Assembly (NCBI GenBank): GCA_016194865.1 | Contig: JACQAT010000007.1 | Coordinates: 1 to 64,000, forward strand | DNA length: 64,000 nt | Source of the DNA: Chloroflexota bacterium | GTDB lineage: Bacteria > Chloroflexota > Limnocylindria > P2-11E | Reading direction: 5' to 3' | In this document: piece by piece, positions 34,649-43,694 of the stretch | How the letters are laid out: the number at the start of each line of letters is the position of its first letter | Position numbering within the stretch: position 1 is the stretch's first letter | The notes under the pieces: model-generated | Database searches by the model: none | What the model was told of the DNA's origin: nothing | What the model saw: the letters and a program-made list of their open reading frames with translations, nothing else | Translations under genes and position numbers: made by a program

Positions 34649-35962
34649 ATGGATCCCATCGTCTGGCAGCTGCTGCTGCTCGAGCTCGTGCTCGTCGGCG
34701 CTCTCGCCCTGCTCTCGGCGAGCGAGGCCGCCATCCACGCGATCCGCCGCCCGCACCTCATCGAGGAGCTGGCGGGCCGTGGCCGGCGCGGACAGCGCGC
34801 GGGCGGCCTCGGAGAGCGCTCGGTCCACCACCTCGCGGCGATCCAGGTCACGGAGTTCCTGGTCATCTTCGCGTTCTCAGGCATCGCGGCCGCGTTCATC
34901 GCGCCGCGCCTGTCGCAGCTGCTGGGGCTGTTCGGCATCACGCAGGCGCTCAGCGACGTGTCGGCGGTCGTCATCACCGTCGCGACGCTGTCCCTGCTCG
35001 CCGTGCTCTTCGGCATCTTCGTGCCGCGCGCGATCGGCGCGCACTATCCGCAGCCGCTGCTCCTCGTCCTCGTCTGGCCGATCGAGCTCATCACCTGGCT
35101 GACCCGGCCGCTCGTGGCGGTCCTGTTCGTGTGCACCCGCGCGATCACGCGGCCGTTCGGCGCGAACGCGGCCGCGGGGACGCTCGTCAGCGAGGAGGAG
35201 ATCAACGCGCTGGTGCAGACGGGGGAGGAGCAGGGCGTCGTGCGCCAGAGCGAGCGCGACATGATCCGCTCGGTGTTCGCCCTCGGCGACAAGCACGTGC
35301 ACGAGGTGATGGTGCCGCGCACCGACATCTCCGCGATCGACGTGAACACACCGATCAACGAGGTCTTCGATCTCATCGTGCACGACGGTCATTCGCGCAT
35401 CCCCGTCTATGAGGGGTCGCCGGACCAGATCGTCGGCGTGCTCTACGTGCGGGACCTGTTCAAGCACTTCGCGCACGGCGACAAGACGCTGTCGATCCGC
35501 AGCCTCCTGCGGCCCGCGCAGTTCGTCCCCGAGTCGAAGAAGGTGGACGAGCTGCTCCGCGAGATGCAGCAGCAGAAGGTCCACATCGCGATCGTCGTCG
35601 ACGAGTACGGCGGCACGGCCGGCCTCGTGACCATCGAGGACCTGGTCGAGGAGATCGTCGGCGAGATCCGGGACGAGTACGACGTCGAGCAGGAGCTGGT
35701 CATGCCGGTCTCGGACCACGAGGCGGTCATGGACGGACGGGTGCCGTTCGACGAGGTGCGCGAGACGTTCGGGCTGGACGTCGAGACGCCCGACGACTTC
35801 TCGACGCTCGGCGGCTTCGTCGTCCACGAGCTCGGTCGCTTCCCGAAGGTCGGCGAGGTCGTCGAGCTCCAGGGCGTCCGCTTCGTCGTCGAGGCCGTCG
35901 AGGGCCGCCGCATCAAGCGCATCCGCGTCGTGCGCGACGAGCCCGCGGCGCAGCCGGTTTGA
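34649..35962 (+). CDS. CNNM/CorC-type transporter (DUF21-CBS-CorC)
   Basis: 437 residues. Three to four membrane helices of the DUF21 domain (residues 1-155) precede a CBS pair that starts with HEVMVPRTDISAID (about 214) and includes VVDEYGGTAGLVTIEDLVEEIVGEI. The C-terminal CorC_HlyC domain ends the protein (STLGGFVVHELGRFPKVGE). Such proteins are magnesium/cobalt exporters or regulators, often labelled hemolysin-like. The stop overlaps the cdd TTG. Confidence 0.9.
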   Translation: MDPIVWQLLLLELVLVGALALLSASEAAIHAIRRPHLIEELAGRGRRGQRAGGLGERSVHHLAAIQVTEFLVIFAFSGIAAAFIAPRLSQLLGLFGITQALSDVSAVVITVATLSLLAVLFGIFVPRAIGAHYPQPLLLVLVWPIELITWLTRPLVAVLFVCTRAITRPFGANAAAGTLVSEEEINALVQTGEEQGVVRQSERDMIRSVFALGDKHVHEVMVPRTDISAIDVNTPINEVFDLIVHDGHSRIPVYEGSPDQIVGVLYVRDLFKHFAHGDKTLSIRSLLRPAQFVPESKKVDELLREMQQQKVHIAIVVDEYGGTAGLVTIEDLVEEIVGEIRDEYDVEQELVMPVSDHEAVMDGRVPFDEVRETFGLDVETPDDFSTLGGFVVHELGRFPKVGEVVELQGVRFVVEAVEGRRIKRIRVVRDEPAAQPV

Positions 35963-36372
35963 GCGAGCTCGGTCCAGCGGACGAGCAGCTGGTGAAGGTC
36001 GCCGCGCTCGCTCGCGCGCGCGCCTACGCGCCGTATTCAAAATACAGGGTCGGTGCCGCGATCCGGACGAAGCGCAACAAGATCCACAGCGGCGCCAACG
36101 TCGAGAACGCGTCGTACGGGATGACCGTGTGCGCGGAGCGCTGCGCGGTGTTCGCCGCGGTCGCCGCCGGCGACGTGAAGGACTACGACACGATCGCGAT
36201 CGTCATCGACGACACGCGCCTGCCCTCGCCCTGCGGGGCGTGCCGCCAGGTGCTCCACGAGTTCGCGCCGGGCGTGCGGGTCGTGCTCGCCACGACCGGT
36301 GGGCTGCGGAAGACGACGACGCTCGCGGAGCTGCTGCCCGACGCCTTCGGGCCGGAGTCCCTGCGGGGCTAG
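35959..36372 (+). CDS. cdd: Cytidine deaminase
   Basis: 137 residues from TTG 35959. Zinc ligands lie in TVCAERCAVF (CAE with catalytic Glu) and PSPCGACRQVL; ARAYAPYSKYRVGAAI and GANVENASYG bind the nucleoside. It salvages cytidine and deoxycytidine. The TAG overlaps the stop of the converging PH-domain gene as CTAG. Confidence 0.95.
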   Translation: MSELGPADEQLVKVAALARARAYAPYSKYRVGAAIRTKRNKIHSGANVENASYGMTVCAERCAVFAAVAAGDVKDYDTIAIVIDDTRLPSPCGACRQVLHEFAPGVRVVLATTGGLRKTTTLAELLPDAFGPESLRG

Positions 36373-36851
36373 TCCTTCGTCTGCGCGTCGGTGAGCGCGC
36401 GGTAGAAGCGCGATGCCCCGGTCATCTCGAGCTCGCGCAGCCCCTCGGAGATCCGCTCCTCGCTGTGGACGCCGGCGGTCTCGAGGTGCAGCGTCCCGTA
36501 ATCGCGGATCAGCGACAGCGGGAATGGCCGGCTGAGGCTCGCGTCCTGGATGCGGTCGAGCAGCACCGCGGCCTGGTTGCGGTTCAGGACGCCCCAGCGC
36601 GCGATGACGCGGCGGTCGGTGAGAACGAACCACTTGGCGCGCCAGGGGATCCAGCGCACGAAGAGCCAGAGCGCGAGCAGGATCGCGACGACGCCGAGCA
36701 CCCCCGCGACGGTCGTCTGCTGCTGGCTCGCTTCGTACAGCGCGCCGCCGACGAGCACGACGAGCAGCAGCACCAGCGGCTCCCAGAGGAAGAGCGGACG
36801 TGTCGCGACGAGGACCTTCTCGCCGGGCTCGAGGATGAGATCGCCTGGCAC
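36369..36851 (-). CDS. Membrane protein with bacterial PH domain (YdbS-like)
   Basis: 160 residues from GTG 36851. Two adjacent membrane helices (LFLWEPLVLLLVVLVGGAL and the next segment) precede a bPH_2 domain with KWFVLTDRRVIARWGVLNRNQ and YGTLHLETAG. The family is widespread and of unclear role. It lies 17 nt downstream of the prenyl synthase gene on the same strand and meets cdd tail to tail. Confidence 0.8.
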   Translation of the reverse strand: MPGDLILEPGEKVLVATRPLFLWEPLVLLLVVLVGGALYEASQQQTTVAGVLGVVAILLALWLFVRWIPWRAKWFVLTDRRVIARWGVLNRNQAAVLLDRIQDASLSRPFPLSLIRDYGTLHLETAGVHSEERISEGLRELEMTGASRFYRALTDAQTKD

Positions 36852-36868
36852 GCGCGGATAGTAGGGTC

Positions 36869-37933
36869 CTAGGCGGCTGCGACCTCGGGAGCGCCCGTCG
36901 TGACCTCGACGAGGCGCTCGAGCAGCGCCAGCGCCTCGCTCGCGTGTGACATCGCGCCGATCCCGCGCAGCACGTGAAGCGCGCGGCTGCGGTGGCTGTC
37001 GATCTCGCGCTCGATGAGCGCCCGGATGCCGAGGCCATCGAGGATCTCGCGAATCGCGTCGACGTCCTCGGGGGGCAGTGGCGCCGGGTGATCGAAGTGC
37101 GCCGCGAGCGACGCGCGGATGCGCGGCGACGCGCGCTCGAACGCGAGCACGACCGGCAGCGTCTTCTTGCGCTTCACGAGATCGTTCATCTCGAGCTTGC
37201 CGGTGCGCTCCGTGGTCGCCCAGATGCCCAGGAGATCGTCGTGCGCCTGGAACGCCTGGCCGAAGTCGTCGCCGAAGCGCGCCAACGCGGCGCGCACCTC
37301 GCGGTCGTCCGTCGCCAGCACCGCGGCGCCCTCGGCGGCCGCGGCGATGAGGGCGCCGGTCTTCCGCAAGACCATCATCCGATAACGCTCGGTGGTCACA
37401 TCGGTGCGCGACTCGTAGCTGATGTCGAGGAACTGGCCCTCGCACACGCGCACGCAGGCCTCGTCCAGCAGCTTCGCGAAGTCGAGGATCCGATCGGCGG
37501 GGAAGTCGCGGTCGCGCAGGCGCTGGACCGCGAGGCGCGACATCGCGTACATGCCGTCCCCCGCGTTGATCGCCTGCGGCACGCCCCACACCGACCACAC
37601 GGTGGGGCGATGGCGGCGCGTGGGATCCTGGTCCTCGATGTCGTCGTGGATCAGCGTGAAGTTGTGCAGAAGCTCCAGCGACGCCGCCGCGGGGAGCGCG
37701 GCGGTGGGATCACCGGCCAGCGCCTCATAGACCAGGGAGCAGAGCAGCGGACGGAGCCGTTTTCCGCTGCCCGGGCGATCCGAATCCAGCCCGAGGTGGT
37801 ACAGCATCATCCCGTAAAAGGGCTGGAGGGCCGGCTCGGCCTGCGTGAGGAGCGATCGGATCTCCTGCTCGATGATCGCGATGCGCGTGTCGAATGCCTG
37901 CGCGCTCACCGAAGACCGATGATAGGTGGTCAC
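36869..37933 (-). CDS. Trans-prenyl diphosphate synthase (IdsA-like)
   Basis: 354 residues from GTG 37933. The first Asp-rich motif is in HDDIEDQDPTRRHRPT, the second in HDDLLGIWATTERTGK, and GKRLRPLLCSLVYEAL precedes them. It condenses isopentenyl diphosphate with allylic diphosphates to geranylgeranyl- or longer products. Chain length cannot be read from the sequence. The GTG overlaps the stop of a 28-residue ORF of the same family as those before rpsE and secY. Confidence 0.92.
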   Translation of the reverse strand: MTTYHRSSVSAQAFDTRIAIIEQEIRSLLTQAEPALQPFYGMMLYHLGLDSDRPGSGKRLRPLLCSLVYEALAGDPTAALPAAASLELLHNFTLIHDDIEDQDPTRRHRPTVWSVWGVPQAINAGDGMYAMSRLAVQRLRDRDFPADRILDFAKLLDEACVRVCEGQFLDISYESRTDVTTERYRMMVLRKTGALIAAAAEGAAVLATDDREVRAALARFGDDFGQAFQAHDDLLGIWATTERTGKLEMNDLVKRKKTLPVVLAFERASPRIRASLAAHFDHPAPLPPEDVDAIREILDGLGIRALIEREIDSHRSRALHVLRGIGAMSHASEALALLERLVEVTTGAPEVAAA

Positions 37934-38016
37934 TGCACCGCCGAGCGGTGCCGTGACCGTCCTGCTCCTTCGCCTGCGGCTACGTAGTAGGTCGAGTCAT
38001 TGGAGATAGCATTCAC
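37930..38016 (-). CDS. 28-residue coupled ORF before the prenyl synthase gene (family D)
   Basis: Starts at GTG 38016 and stops at TGA 37932-37930, overlapping the GTG of the prenyl synthase gene (GTGA). The peptide contains NDSTYYVAAGEGAGRSRH; the DNA AATGACTCGACC matches AACGACTCGACC in the repeat before secY. It has exactly the length of the ORF before rpsE (28 codons plus stop). A CTACGTAG palindrome lies at 37980-37987. It also overlaps the divergent promoter region of recO. Confidence 0.45.
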   Translation of the reverse strand: MNAISNDSTYYVAAGEGAGRSRHRSAVQ

Positions 38017-38020
38017 TCGG

Positions 38021-38800
38021 ATGGCATCACGCACATACCGTGCCGAGGGGATCGTGCTCAAGACGATCGACTTCGGCGAAGCGGATCGCGTCCTCACCCT
38101 GCTGACGCGCCACTTCGGGAAGGTGCGTGTCGTCGCGAAGGGCATCCGCCGCCCGACGAGCCGTCTCGCCGGCTACGTGGAGCCGCTCTCGCACGCCACG
38201 TTCCAGCTCGCGCGCGGTCGTGAGCTCGACGTCCTGACGGGCGCCGAATCCCGTTCCACCCTCCGCGCCGTCCGCGACGACCTCGTGCGGATCGGCGCGA
38301 GCTGGTACATCGCGGAGCTGGCCGACCGCTTCACCGCCGATCGGTCCCCCTCGGCGCCCGTGTTCGACCTCGTGGAGACCGCGCTCCGGCACCTCGAGGC
38401 GGGCTACGCGCCGGGCATCGTCTGCCGCTGGTTCGACCTCCACCTGCTCGACCGCTCCGGCTTCCGGCCGGAGCTCGCCGTCTGCGTCCAGTGCCGCGGC
38501 CCGATCGCCGAGACCGTCAACCTGTGGAGTCCAGACGGCGGTGGCGTGATCTGCTCGGGATGCGTCGCGAGCCTCGACCACATCGGCGTCCCGCTCTCGG
38601 TGCGCGCGCTCAAGTCGCTGCGCTACCTCATCGCCAGCGATTTCGGCAGCGCCGCGAAGCTGCGCGTCGACGCGCCGCTCGCCGACGAGCTCGCCTGTCT
38701 CCTGCGCGGCTTCCTGCAGCACGTGCTCGACCGCGAGGTCCAGGCGTCACGCCTCCTCGACGAGATCGCCCAGCTGCCCGCGTACCCCGTCCCCGCCTGA
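38021..38800 (+). CDS. recO: DNA repair protein RecO
   Basis: 259 residues from ATG 38021. The N-terminal OB-fold has [24 protein letters not shown] and [13 protein letters not shown]. The zinc cysteines are in CVQCRG and ICSGCV. RecO loads RecA onto SSB-coated DNA with RecR. A TTG at 38000 would add seven residues but is less likely. It is followed 11 nt later by glyS. Confidence 0.93.
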   Translation: MASRTYRAEGIVLKTIDFGEADRVLTLLTRHFGKVRVVAKGIRRPTSRLAGYVEPLSHATFQLARGRELDVLTGAESRSTLRAVRDDLVRIGASWYIAELADRFTADRSPSAPVFDLVETALRHLEAGYAPGIVCRWFDLHLLDRSGFRPELAVCVQCRGPIAETVNLWSPDGGGVICSGCVASLDHIGVPLSVRALKSLRYLIASDFGSAAKLRVDAPLADELACLLRGFLQHVLDREVQASRLLDEIAQLPAYPVPA

Positions 38801-38811
38801 ACGGATCTGTC

Positions 38812-40125
38812 GTGATCGCCGACCTCAACGACAAGATCGTCTCGCTGTCCAAACGGCGCGGCTTCGTCTTCCCCTCGAGCGAGATCTACGGTGGCGCGGG
38901 CTCCACCTGGGACTTCGGCCCTCTTGGAGTCGAACTGAAGAACAATGTCAAACGCGCCTGGTGGCGCGCGATGGTCCAGCTGCGCGAGGACGTCGTCGGC
39001 ATCGACGCGGCCATCCTCATGCACCCGCGCGTGTGGGAAGCGTCGGGGCACGTCGAGAACTTCACCGATCCCCTTGTCGAATGCGCGAATTGCAAGAAGC
39101 GCTACCGGCTGGACGAGCTGAGCGAGGGCGCGGGCGGACCGTGCCCGAATTGCGGGCTGAAGAAGCTCGGCGAGCCGCGGAGGTTCAACCTCATGTTCAA
39201 GACGTTCGTGGGGCCGGTGGAGGATTCGGCGTCGATCGCCTGGCTGCGGCCGGAGACCGCGCAGGGCATCTTCGTGAACTTCGAGAACGTGCAGCAGTCG
39301 ATGCGCAGGCGCCTGCCCTTCGGCATCGCGCAGATCGGCAAGTCGTTCCGCAACGAGATCACGCCGGGCAACTTCATCTTCCGTTCCCGCGAGTTCGAGC
39401 AGATGGAGATGCAGTACTTCTGCCGGCCCGCTGAGGCTCCGCGCCTCTACGACGAGTGGATGGCGACGAGGCGCGAGTGGTTCCGACGGCTCGCGGGTCA
39501 CGACGAGCTCTTCCGCTTCCGCGAGCACGGGGACGACGAGCGCGCCCACTACGCCGCGCGCGCCTTCGACATCGAGTTCCAGTTCCCGTTCGGCTGGAAG
39601 GAGCTCGAGGGCATCCACAACCGCACCGACTTCGACCTCCGGCGGCACAGCGAGTTCTCGGGGAAGGACCTCCGCTACTTCGACGACGCGACCAACGAGC
39701 GGTTCATCCCATACGTCGTGGAGACGGCGGTCGGCGCCGATCGCGCGACCTTCGCCTTCATGTGCGCGGCGTACGACGAGGAGCCCGACAAGGAGGGCAT
39801 CCGCACCGTCCTGCGCCTCCACCGCGACCTCGCGCCGTACAAGGTCGCGGTGCTGCCGCTCTCGAAGAAGCCCGAGCTCTCCGAGCTCGCGCGGCGCGTC
39901 TGGGCCGACCTGCGCCCCGAATTCATGACGACGTACGACGAGACGCAGGCCATCGGGCGCCGCTACCGCCGCCAGGACGAGATCGGCACGCCGCTCTGCG
40001 TGACGGTCGACTTCGATTCGTTGACCGATCAGCAGGTGACGATCCGCGACCGAGACGACATGAGCCAGGTGCGTGTCGGGATCCCCGAGCTGCTCCCGGC
40101 GCTGCGGGAGAAGCTCCGCGCCTGA
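38812..40125 (+). CDS. glyS: Glycyl-tRNA synthetase, class II dimeric type
   Basis: 437 residues from GTG 38812. Motifs include [26 protein letters not shown], a CxxC zinc pair (CANCKKR, CPNCGLK), [37 protein letters not shown] and the anticodon-binding C-terminal domain. This is the eukaryote/Gram-positive-like single-chain enzyme, not the alpha2beta2 form. Its last 53 nt overlap the longest possible reading of the next gene. Confidence 0.96.
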   Translation: MIADLNDKIVSLSKRRGFVFPSSEIYGGAGSTWDFGPLGVELKNNVKRAWWRAMVQLREDVVGIDAAILMHPRVWEASGHVENFTDPLVECANCKKRYRLDELSEGAGGPCPNCGLKKLGEPRRFNLMFKTFVGPVEDSASIAWLRPETAQGIFVNFENVQQSMRRRLPFGIAQIGKSFRNEITPGNFIFRSREFEQMEMQYFCRPAEAPRLYDEWMATRREWFRRLAGHDELFRFREHGDDERAHYAARAFDIEFQFPFGWKELEGIHNRTDFDLRRHSEFSGKDLRYFDDATNERFIPYVVETAVGADRATFAFMCAAYDEEPDKEGIRTVLRLHRDLAPYKVAVLPLSKKPELSELARRVWADLRPEFMTTYDETQAIGRRYRRQDEIGTPLCVTVDFDSLTDQQVTIRDRDDMSQVRVGIPELLPALREKLRA

Positions 40126-40888
40126 CCTCGACGCCATCGCGGACCTCGCGCTCATCGTCCTCCTGTTCAGCGCCGGCGCGCGGACCCCTCTGCTCGCGCT
40201 CCTCTCCCTGAGGCGCCCGCGCAACCTGGTCGCGGTCGTCCTGCCGTATCTCGCGCTGCTCGGCCTCGCGCTGGTCCTGTCGTCATATGCGGATGAACGG
40301 ACCCGCCTCGGGATCCTCGCGCTCGCCGCGAGCCCCGCGGAGCTCGCGGCCCCCGCGTTCGCGGGCGCGCTGGGCGGGCGTATGGAGACGGCCGGCGCGC
40401 TGCTCGCGGGCACGCTGGTCGCCTCACTGATCTCGCTCTTTGCGGTCGGAGGTGGCGGCGCCGCGTTCGCCGGCTATGGGTCGATCCAGAGCGCGGCGAT
40501 CGCGTTCCTCGTCGCCGCGACGATCGCGGGCGCGGCCCCCATGCTCCGCGACCGGATCCTCCCGCTGCTCCATCGCGCGTCGGACGCCGCGCTGCTCGCG
40601 CTCATCGTGGTCGCGATCGTCGGGGCGCTCGGTGCGCTCACGCTGTCGAGCGTCGCCGCGGCCCTCGCCGTGCTCGTCGTCGGCCTCGGGACGGCGTGGC
40701 TCGCCGCCGCGCTCTACCGCCGGGACGTCGTCGCAACCCTCGCGGGCGCCGGAACGCGTGATTTCGCGGTCGCCATCGCGATCGCGGGAGCCGCCTCGTC
40801 GGCCGTGCCGCTCGTGTACGGCGGGCTGCTCGCGGCGACCGCCGCCATCGCCATCGTCGTCCGCCGGCGGCGCCGCCAGCCTGGGTAA
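40073..40888 (+). CDS. Polytopic membrane protein, possible symporter-like transporter
   Basis: Eight or nine hydrophobic helices. [21 protein letters not shown] near the start and [22 protein letters not shown] in the middle recall bile-acid/sodium symporter-type folds, but the match is only by style. The only standard start is GTG 40073, which lies inside glyS and gives an un-membrane-like first 17 residues. Translation may instead begin around 40130 at a non-standard codon. The function remains open. Confidence 0.65.
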   Translation: MSGSPSCSRRCGRSSAPDLDAIADLALIVLLFSAGARTPLLALLSLRRPRNLVAVVLPYLALLGLALVLSSYADERTRLGILALAASPAELAAPAFAGALGGRMETAGALLAGTLVASLISLFAVGGGGAAFAGYGSIQSAAIAFLVAATIAGAAPMLRDRILPLLHRASDAALLALIVVAIVGALGALTLSSVAAALAVLVVGLGTAWLAAALYRRDVVATLAGAGTRDFAVAIAIAGAASSAVPLVYGGLLAATAAIAIVVRRRRRQPG

Positions 40889-40938
40889 ACCTCCCCAGCG
40901 CGCTTGAAGACGCGGGCCGTGCACGGCAGCGTCACCCC

Positions 40939-41574
40939 GTGAGCCTCGCCCTCGTCGCGGTCCTGGTGAGCGGCGCCTTCAGCGGCGTGGTGGCCCGCCA
41001 ATACGCGCGGCGGCACCACCCCTATCAGATCGTCTGGGCGATCGGGCTCGCGATGTTCGCGATCGCCGCGTTCGCCGGGCTGCTGGCGCGAGCGGGCGGC
41101 GCGACGGAGACCGAGTACCGCGTCTTCTACCTCTTCGGCGCGATCCTCAATGTCGCCTGGCTGGCGCTGGGGACGATCTATCTCGTCGCGCCCCGCGCCG
41201 CGCGCGCGAGCCTGGCGGCGGTCATCGTGCTCAGCGCGGTCTCCGCGATCGCGGTCTTCAGCGCGCCCGTGGACCTGAGGGCCGCGACGGATACGGGCAA
41301 GGGCTTCGCGGAGGCGCCGTTCCCGCGGATCCTGGCGGCGGTCGGCAGCGGGGTGGGGTCGATCGTGCTGATCGGCGGAGCGCTGTGGTCCGCGTGGGTC
41401 TTCTTCCGCAAGCGCGACAACCCCCGCCGCGCGCTCGCGAACGTGATCATCGCGGTCGGCGTGATCATCGTCGCCGCCGGCGGGACCGCGGCGTTCACCG
41501 GCGCGTCGGGGATCCTCGAGCTGACGAACCTGATCGGGATCGCGGTGATGTTCGCGGGGTTCCTGCTGGTCTAG
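40939..41574 (+). CDS. Integral membrane protein of unknown function
   Basis: 211 residues from GTG 40939 with about seven hydrophobic segments. The first starts at the N-terminus (SLALVAVLVSGAFSGVVA). Short basic loops such as FFRKRDNPRR suggest cytosolic turns. No catalytic motif is seen. It follows the previous membrane protein by 50 nt containing a CCGTGCACGG palindrome. Confidence 0.7.
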   Translation: MSLALVAVLVSGAFSGVVARQYARRHHPYQIVWAIGLAMFAIAAFAGLLARAGGATETEYRVFYLFGAILNVAWLALGTIYLVAPRAARASLAAVIVLSAVSAIAVFSAPVDLRAATDTGKGFAEAPFPRILAAVGSGVGSIVLIGGALWSAWVFFRKRDNPRRALANVIIAVGVIIVAAGGTAAFTGASGILELTNLIGIAVMFAGFLLV

Positions 41575-41617
41575 CGTCCGGGGCGCCAACGAGCACCGTC
41601 GGTCGCGAACGCTCACG

Positions 41618-42781
41618 ATGCGTCGGATGAGCGACGAGCGGAGCCGTCCGGATGCGGTGGCACCGACCTCACGCGAGGTGCTGGCCTACTTCTTCCGCCT
41701 GGGCTTCGTGAATATCGGCGGACCGGTCGCGCAGCTCACGATGATGCACGATCACTTCGTCGATCGGGCTCACTGGCTCTCGCGCGAGCGGTTCGTCCGG
41801 ATCATGGGGGTCTGTCACCTCTTGCCGGGGCCGGAGGCGCTCCAGCTCGCGATCTACGTCGGCTACCTCACCCGCGGCGTCGCGGGCGGTCTCTTCGCCG
41901 GCGTCATGTTCATCGCGCCAGGTGCGGTGCTGATCACGGCCCTTGCCGCGCTCTACGCGGCGTACGGCTCGGTGCCGCTGGTCACCGACGCGCTCTACGT
42001 CCTCAAGCCCGCGGTCCTCGGCATCATCGCCGCAGGGCTGCTTCGGATCGGGCGCAGCGCGCTCACGTCGCGTCCGCTCGTCGGGATCGCGGTCGCGGCG
42101 GCGGTCGTCATGGGCGTCGCCGGCGCGGACGTGATCATCGTGATGCTCGGCGCCGGCGCCGTATCTGCGCTGGCACAGCGACGGTGGTCATCGCGCCCGC
42201 CGCTGGGGCTCCTCGCGCTCCCCGCCCTGCCCCTTGCGCTCTCGCTTCCGGGCTGGCTCGATTTCGCGTGGGTATTCCTGCGGACGGGTCTCTTCAGCTT
42301 CGGAGGCGCCTACGGCTCGATCGCGCTGCTCACGCACGGCGCGGTCATCGAGCACGGTTGGCTCACCTCCGGTGCGCTCCTCGACGGCGTCGCGGTCTCG
42401 ATCGCCACGCCAGGCCCGTTCATGCTCTTCGCGACCTGGGCCGGATACCTGATCGCCGGCGTGCCAGGTGCCATCGTCGCGACGGTGTTGGTCTTCCTGC
42501 CTTCTTTCGTCTTCATCCTCGTCGGAGCACGACAGCTCGAAGCCGTGCGCGAACGCCCGTCGGTGCGTCACTTCCTCAGCGGTGTCTCGGCAGCGGTCGT
42601 CGCGGTCATCCTGCTCGTCACCTTGGATCTCGCACCAGCCGCGCTCCCGGATGTCGTGGCCGCTGCGATCGCGCTCGTGACCTTCGCCGCGATCGTCTTC
42701 GTCAAGCGTGATGTCGGGCTTGTCTCGCTCGGCGCGATGGTCAGCGGCGTCGCCTACGCGCTCTGGCGGCTGCTGGCCTAG
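41618..42781 (+). CDS. chrA: Chromate transporter, long (two-domain) type
   Basis: 387 residues. Two homologous CHR halves: FFRLGFVNIGGPVAQLTMM with CHLLPGPEALQLAIYVGYL in the first, and VFLRTGLFSFGGAYGSIALL with IATPGPFMLFATWAGYL in the second. It is predicted to export chromate with proton coupling. An alternative ATG at 41627 is possible. The stop overlaps the converging DUF3618 gene as CTAG. Confidence 0.93.
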   Translation: MRRMSDERSRPDAVAPTSREVLAYFFRLGFVNIGGPVAQLTMMHDHFVDRAHWLSRERFVRIMGVCHLLPGPEALQLAIYVGYLTRGVAGGLFAGVMFIAPGAVLITALAALYAAYGSVPLVTDALYVLKPAVLGIIAAGLLRIGRSALTSRPLVGIAVAAAVVMGVAGADVIIVMLGAGAVSALAQRRWSSRPPLGLLALPALPLALSLPGWLDFAWVFLRTGLFSFGGAYGSIALLTHGAVIEHGWLTSGALLDGVAVSIATPGPFMLFATWAGYLIAGVPGAIVATVLVFLPSFVFILVGARQLEAVRERPSVRHFLSGVSAAVVAVILLVTLDLAPAALPDVVAAAIALVTFAAIVFVKRDVGLVSLGAMVSGVAYALWRLLA

Positions 42782-43239
42782 TCCCTCGGCGCTTCGTCGT
42801 CGGTCAGGCGGCCGGCGAAGCGGCGCGCCAACTCGGTGGCGCCGGCGGTCAGCGCGGACAGTCCCATACCCCAGGCCGCATCCTTCAGCCCACGATCGGC
42901 GCTGGGCTGGCTGAGCTCGTCGCGAAGGCGCTCGCGAAGACGCTTGCGCGCGCGGCCCCTCAGCTCGCTCGCGCGTCCGCCGAGCTTCAGCAGCAGCTTG
43001 TCGATCTCGGTCCGCGGGCGCTTCGCGCGCTCCGCGCGGATCCGCGTCACCGCGGCGACGGCCCCGAGGAGGGCGGTCGAGCCGATCGCGCCGAAGACGG
43101 CGACCGGGTTCCGCTGCGCGAGCGTGCGCGGGTCGATGTCGGCCTTCACGCGCTCGATGAGATGCGTGAGGTCGGCGTCGATCTCCCCGCGGAGCCGCGC
43201 TAGCTCGCGCTCCGTCCGAGCAGACGGGACTTCACCCAT
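42778..43239 (-). CDS. DUF3618-domain protein
   Basis: 153 residues from ATG 43239. The N-terminal block RTERELARLRGEIDADLTHLIERVKADIDP followed by RNPVAVFGAIGSTALLGAV (one membrane segment) matches DUF3618. The rest is basic and helical. It overlaps the upstream holin-like gene by 40 nt, forming a two-gene unit seen in many actinobacteria- and Chloroflexi-like genomes, possibly for envelope stress. Confidence 0.75.
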   Translation of the reverse strand: MGEVPSARTERELARLRGEIDADLTHLIERVKADIDPRTLAQRNPVAVFGAIGSTALLGAVAAVTRIRAERAKRPRTEIDKLLLKLGGRASELRGRARKRLRERLRDELSQPSADRGLKDAAWGMGLSALTAGATELARRFAGRLTDDEAPRD

Positions 43240-43619
43240 CGCACCGTCTCCTTCACCGACTCGATCGAGCGCGTCGGGCCGCGCAGCTCGAGCCGCTTGT
43301 ATCCCGTGTACGCGGCCAGTGCCGCGCCGCCCGCGCAGAGCAGCAGGACGACGAGGGCGGCCAGCCAGAGGGGCAGGACGATCGCGATCAGCGCCACGAG
43401 CAGCACGACGAGCGCGATCAGGACCATGAAGGCGAGGCCCGCCGCGATCGCGAACCACTTCACGGCGCGCAGATTCGCCTGGATGATCTCGGCGATCTCC
43501 TGGCGCGGCAGCTCGAGCTGCTTTCGGACGTAGGCGCGCGCGTTGTCGCGCAGCCGGCCGATGAGCGTGCGATATCCGGGCTCTCTATACACGGGCCGCG
43601 ACTGTACCGCCTGCTCCAT
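43200..43619 (-). CDS. Holin-X/phage holin superfamily III-like membrane protein
   Basis: 139 residues. An amphipathic N-terminal half (YVRKQLELPRQEIAEIIQAN) is followed by two adjacent membrane helices (WFAIAAGLAFMVLIALVVLL and the next), typical of the chromosomal holin-X family. There are no phage genes around, so it is probably a resident envelope protein rather than a lysis protein. Confidence 0.75.
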   Translation of the reverse strand: MEQAVQSRPVYREPGYRTLIGRLRDNARAYVRKQLELPRQEIAEIIQANLRAVKWFAIAAGLAFMVLIALVVLLVALIAIVLPLWLAALVVLLLCAGGAALAAYTGYKRLELRGPTRSIESVKETVRWVKSRLLGRSAS

Positions 43620-43694
43620 CCCCCGTCCTGGCGAAGCACGAAACCTGCCACAATCGCGTCGTTCCCCGCGCGTTCAGCCTTGTGGGAGGTCGTC

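Noticed and set aside
42778-43619. Prophage remnant suggested by a holin-like gene
   Set aside because: The protein is of the chromosomal holin-X type paired with a DUF3618 gene; no integrase, terminase, structural gene or attachment site is present.
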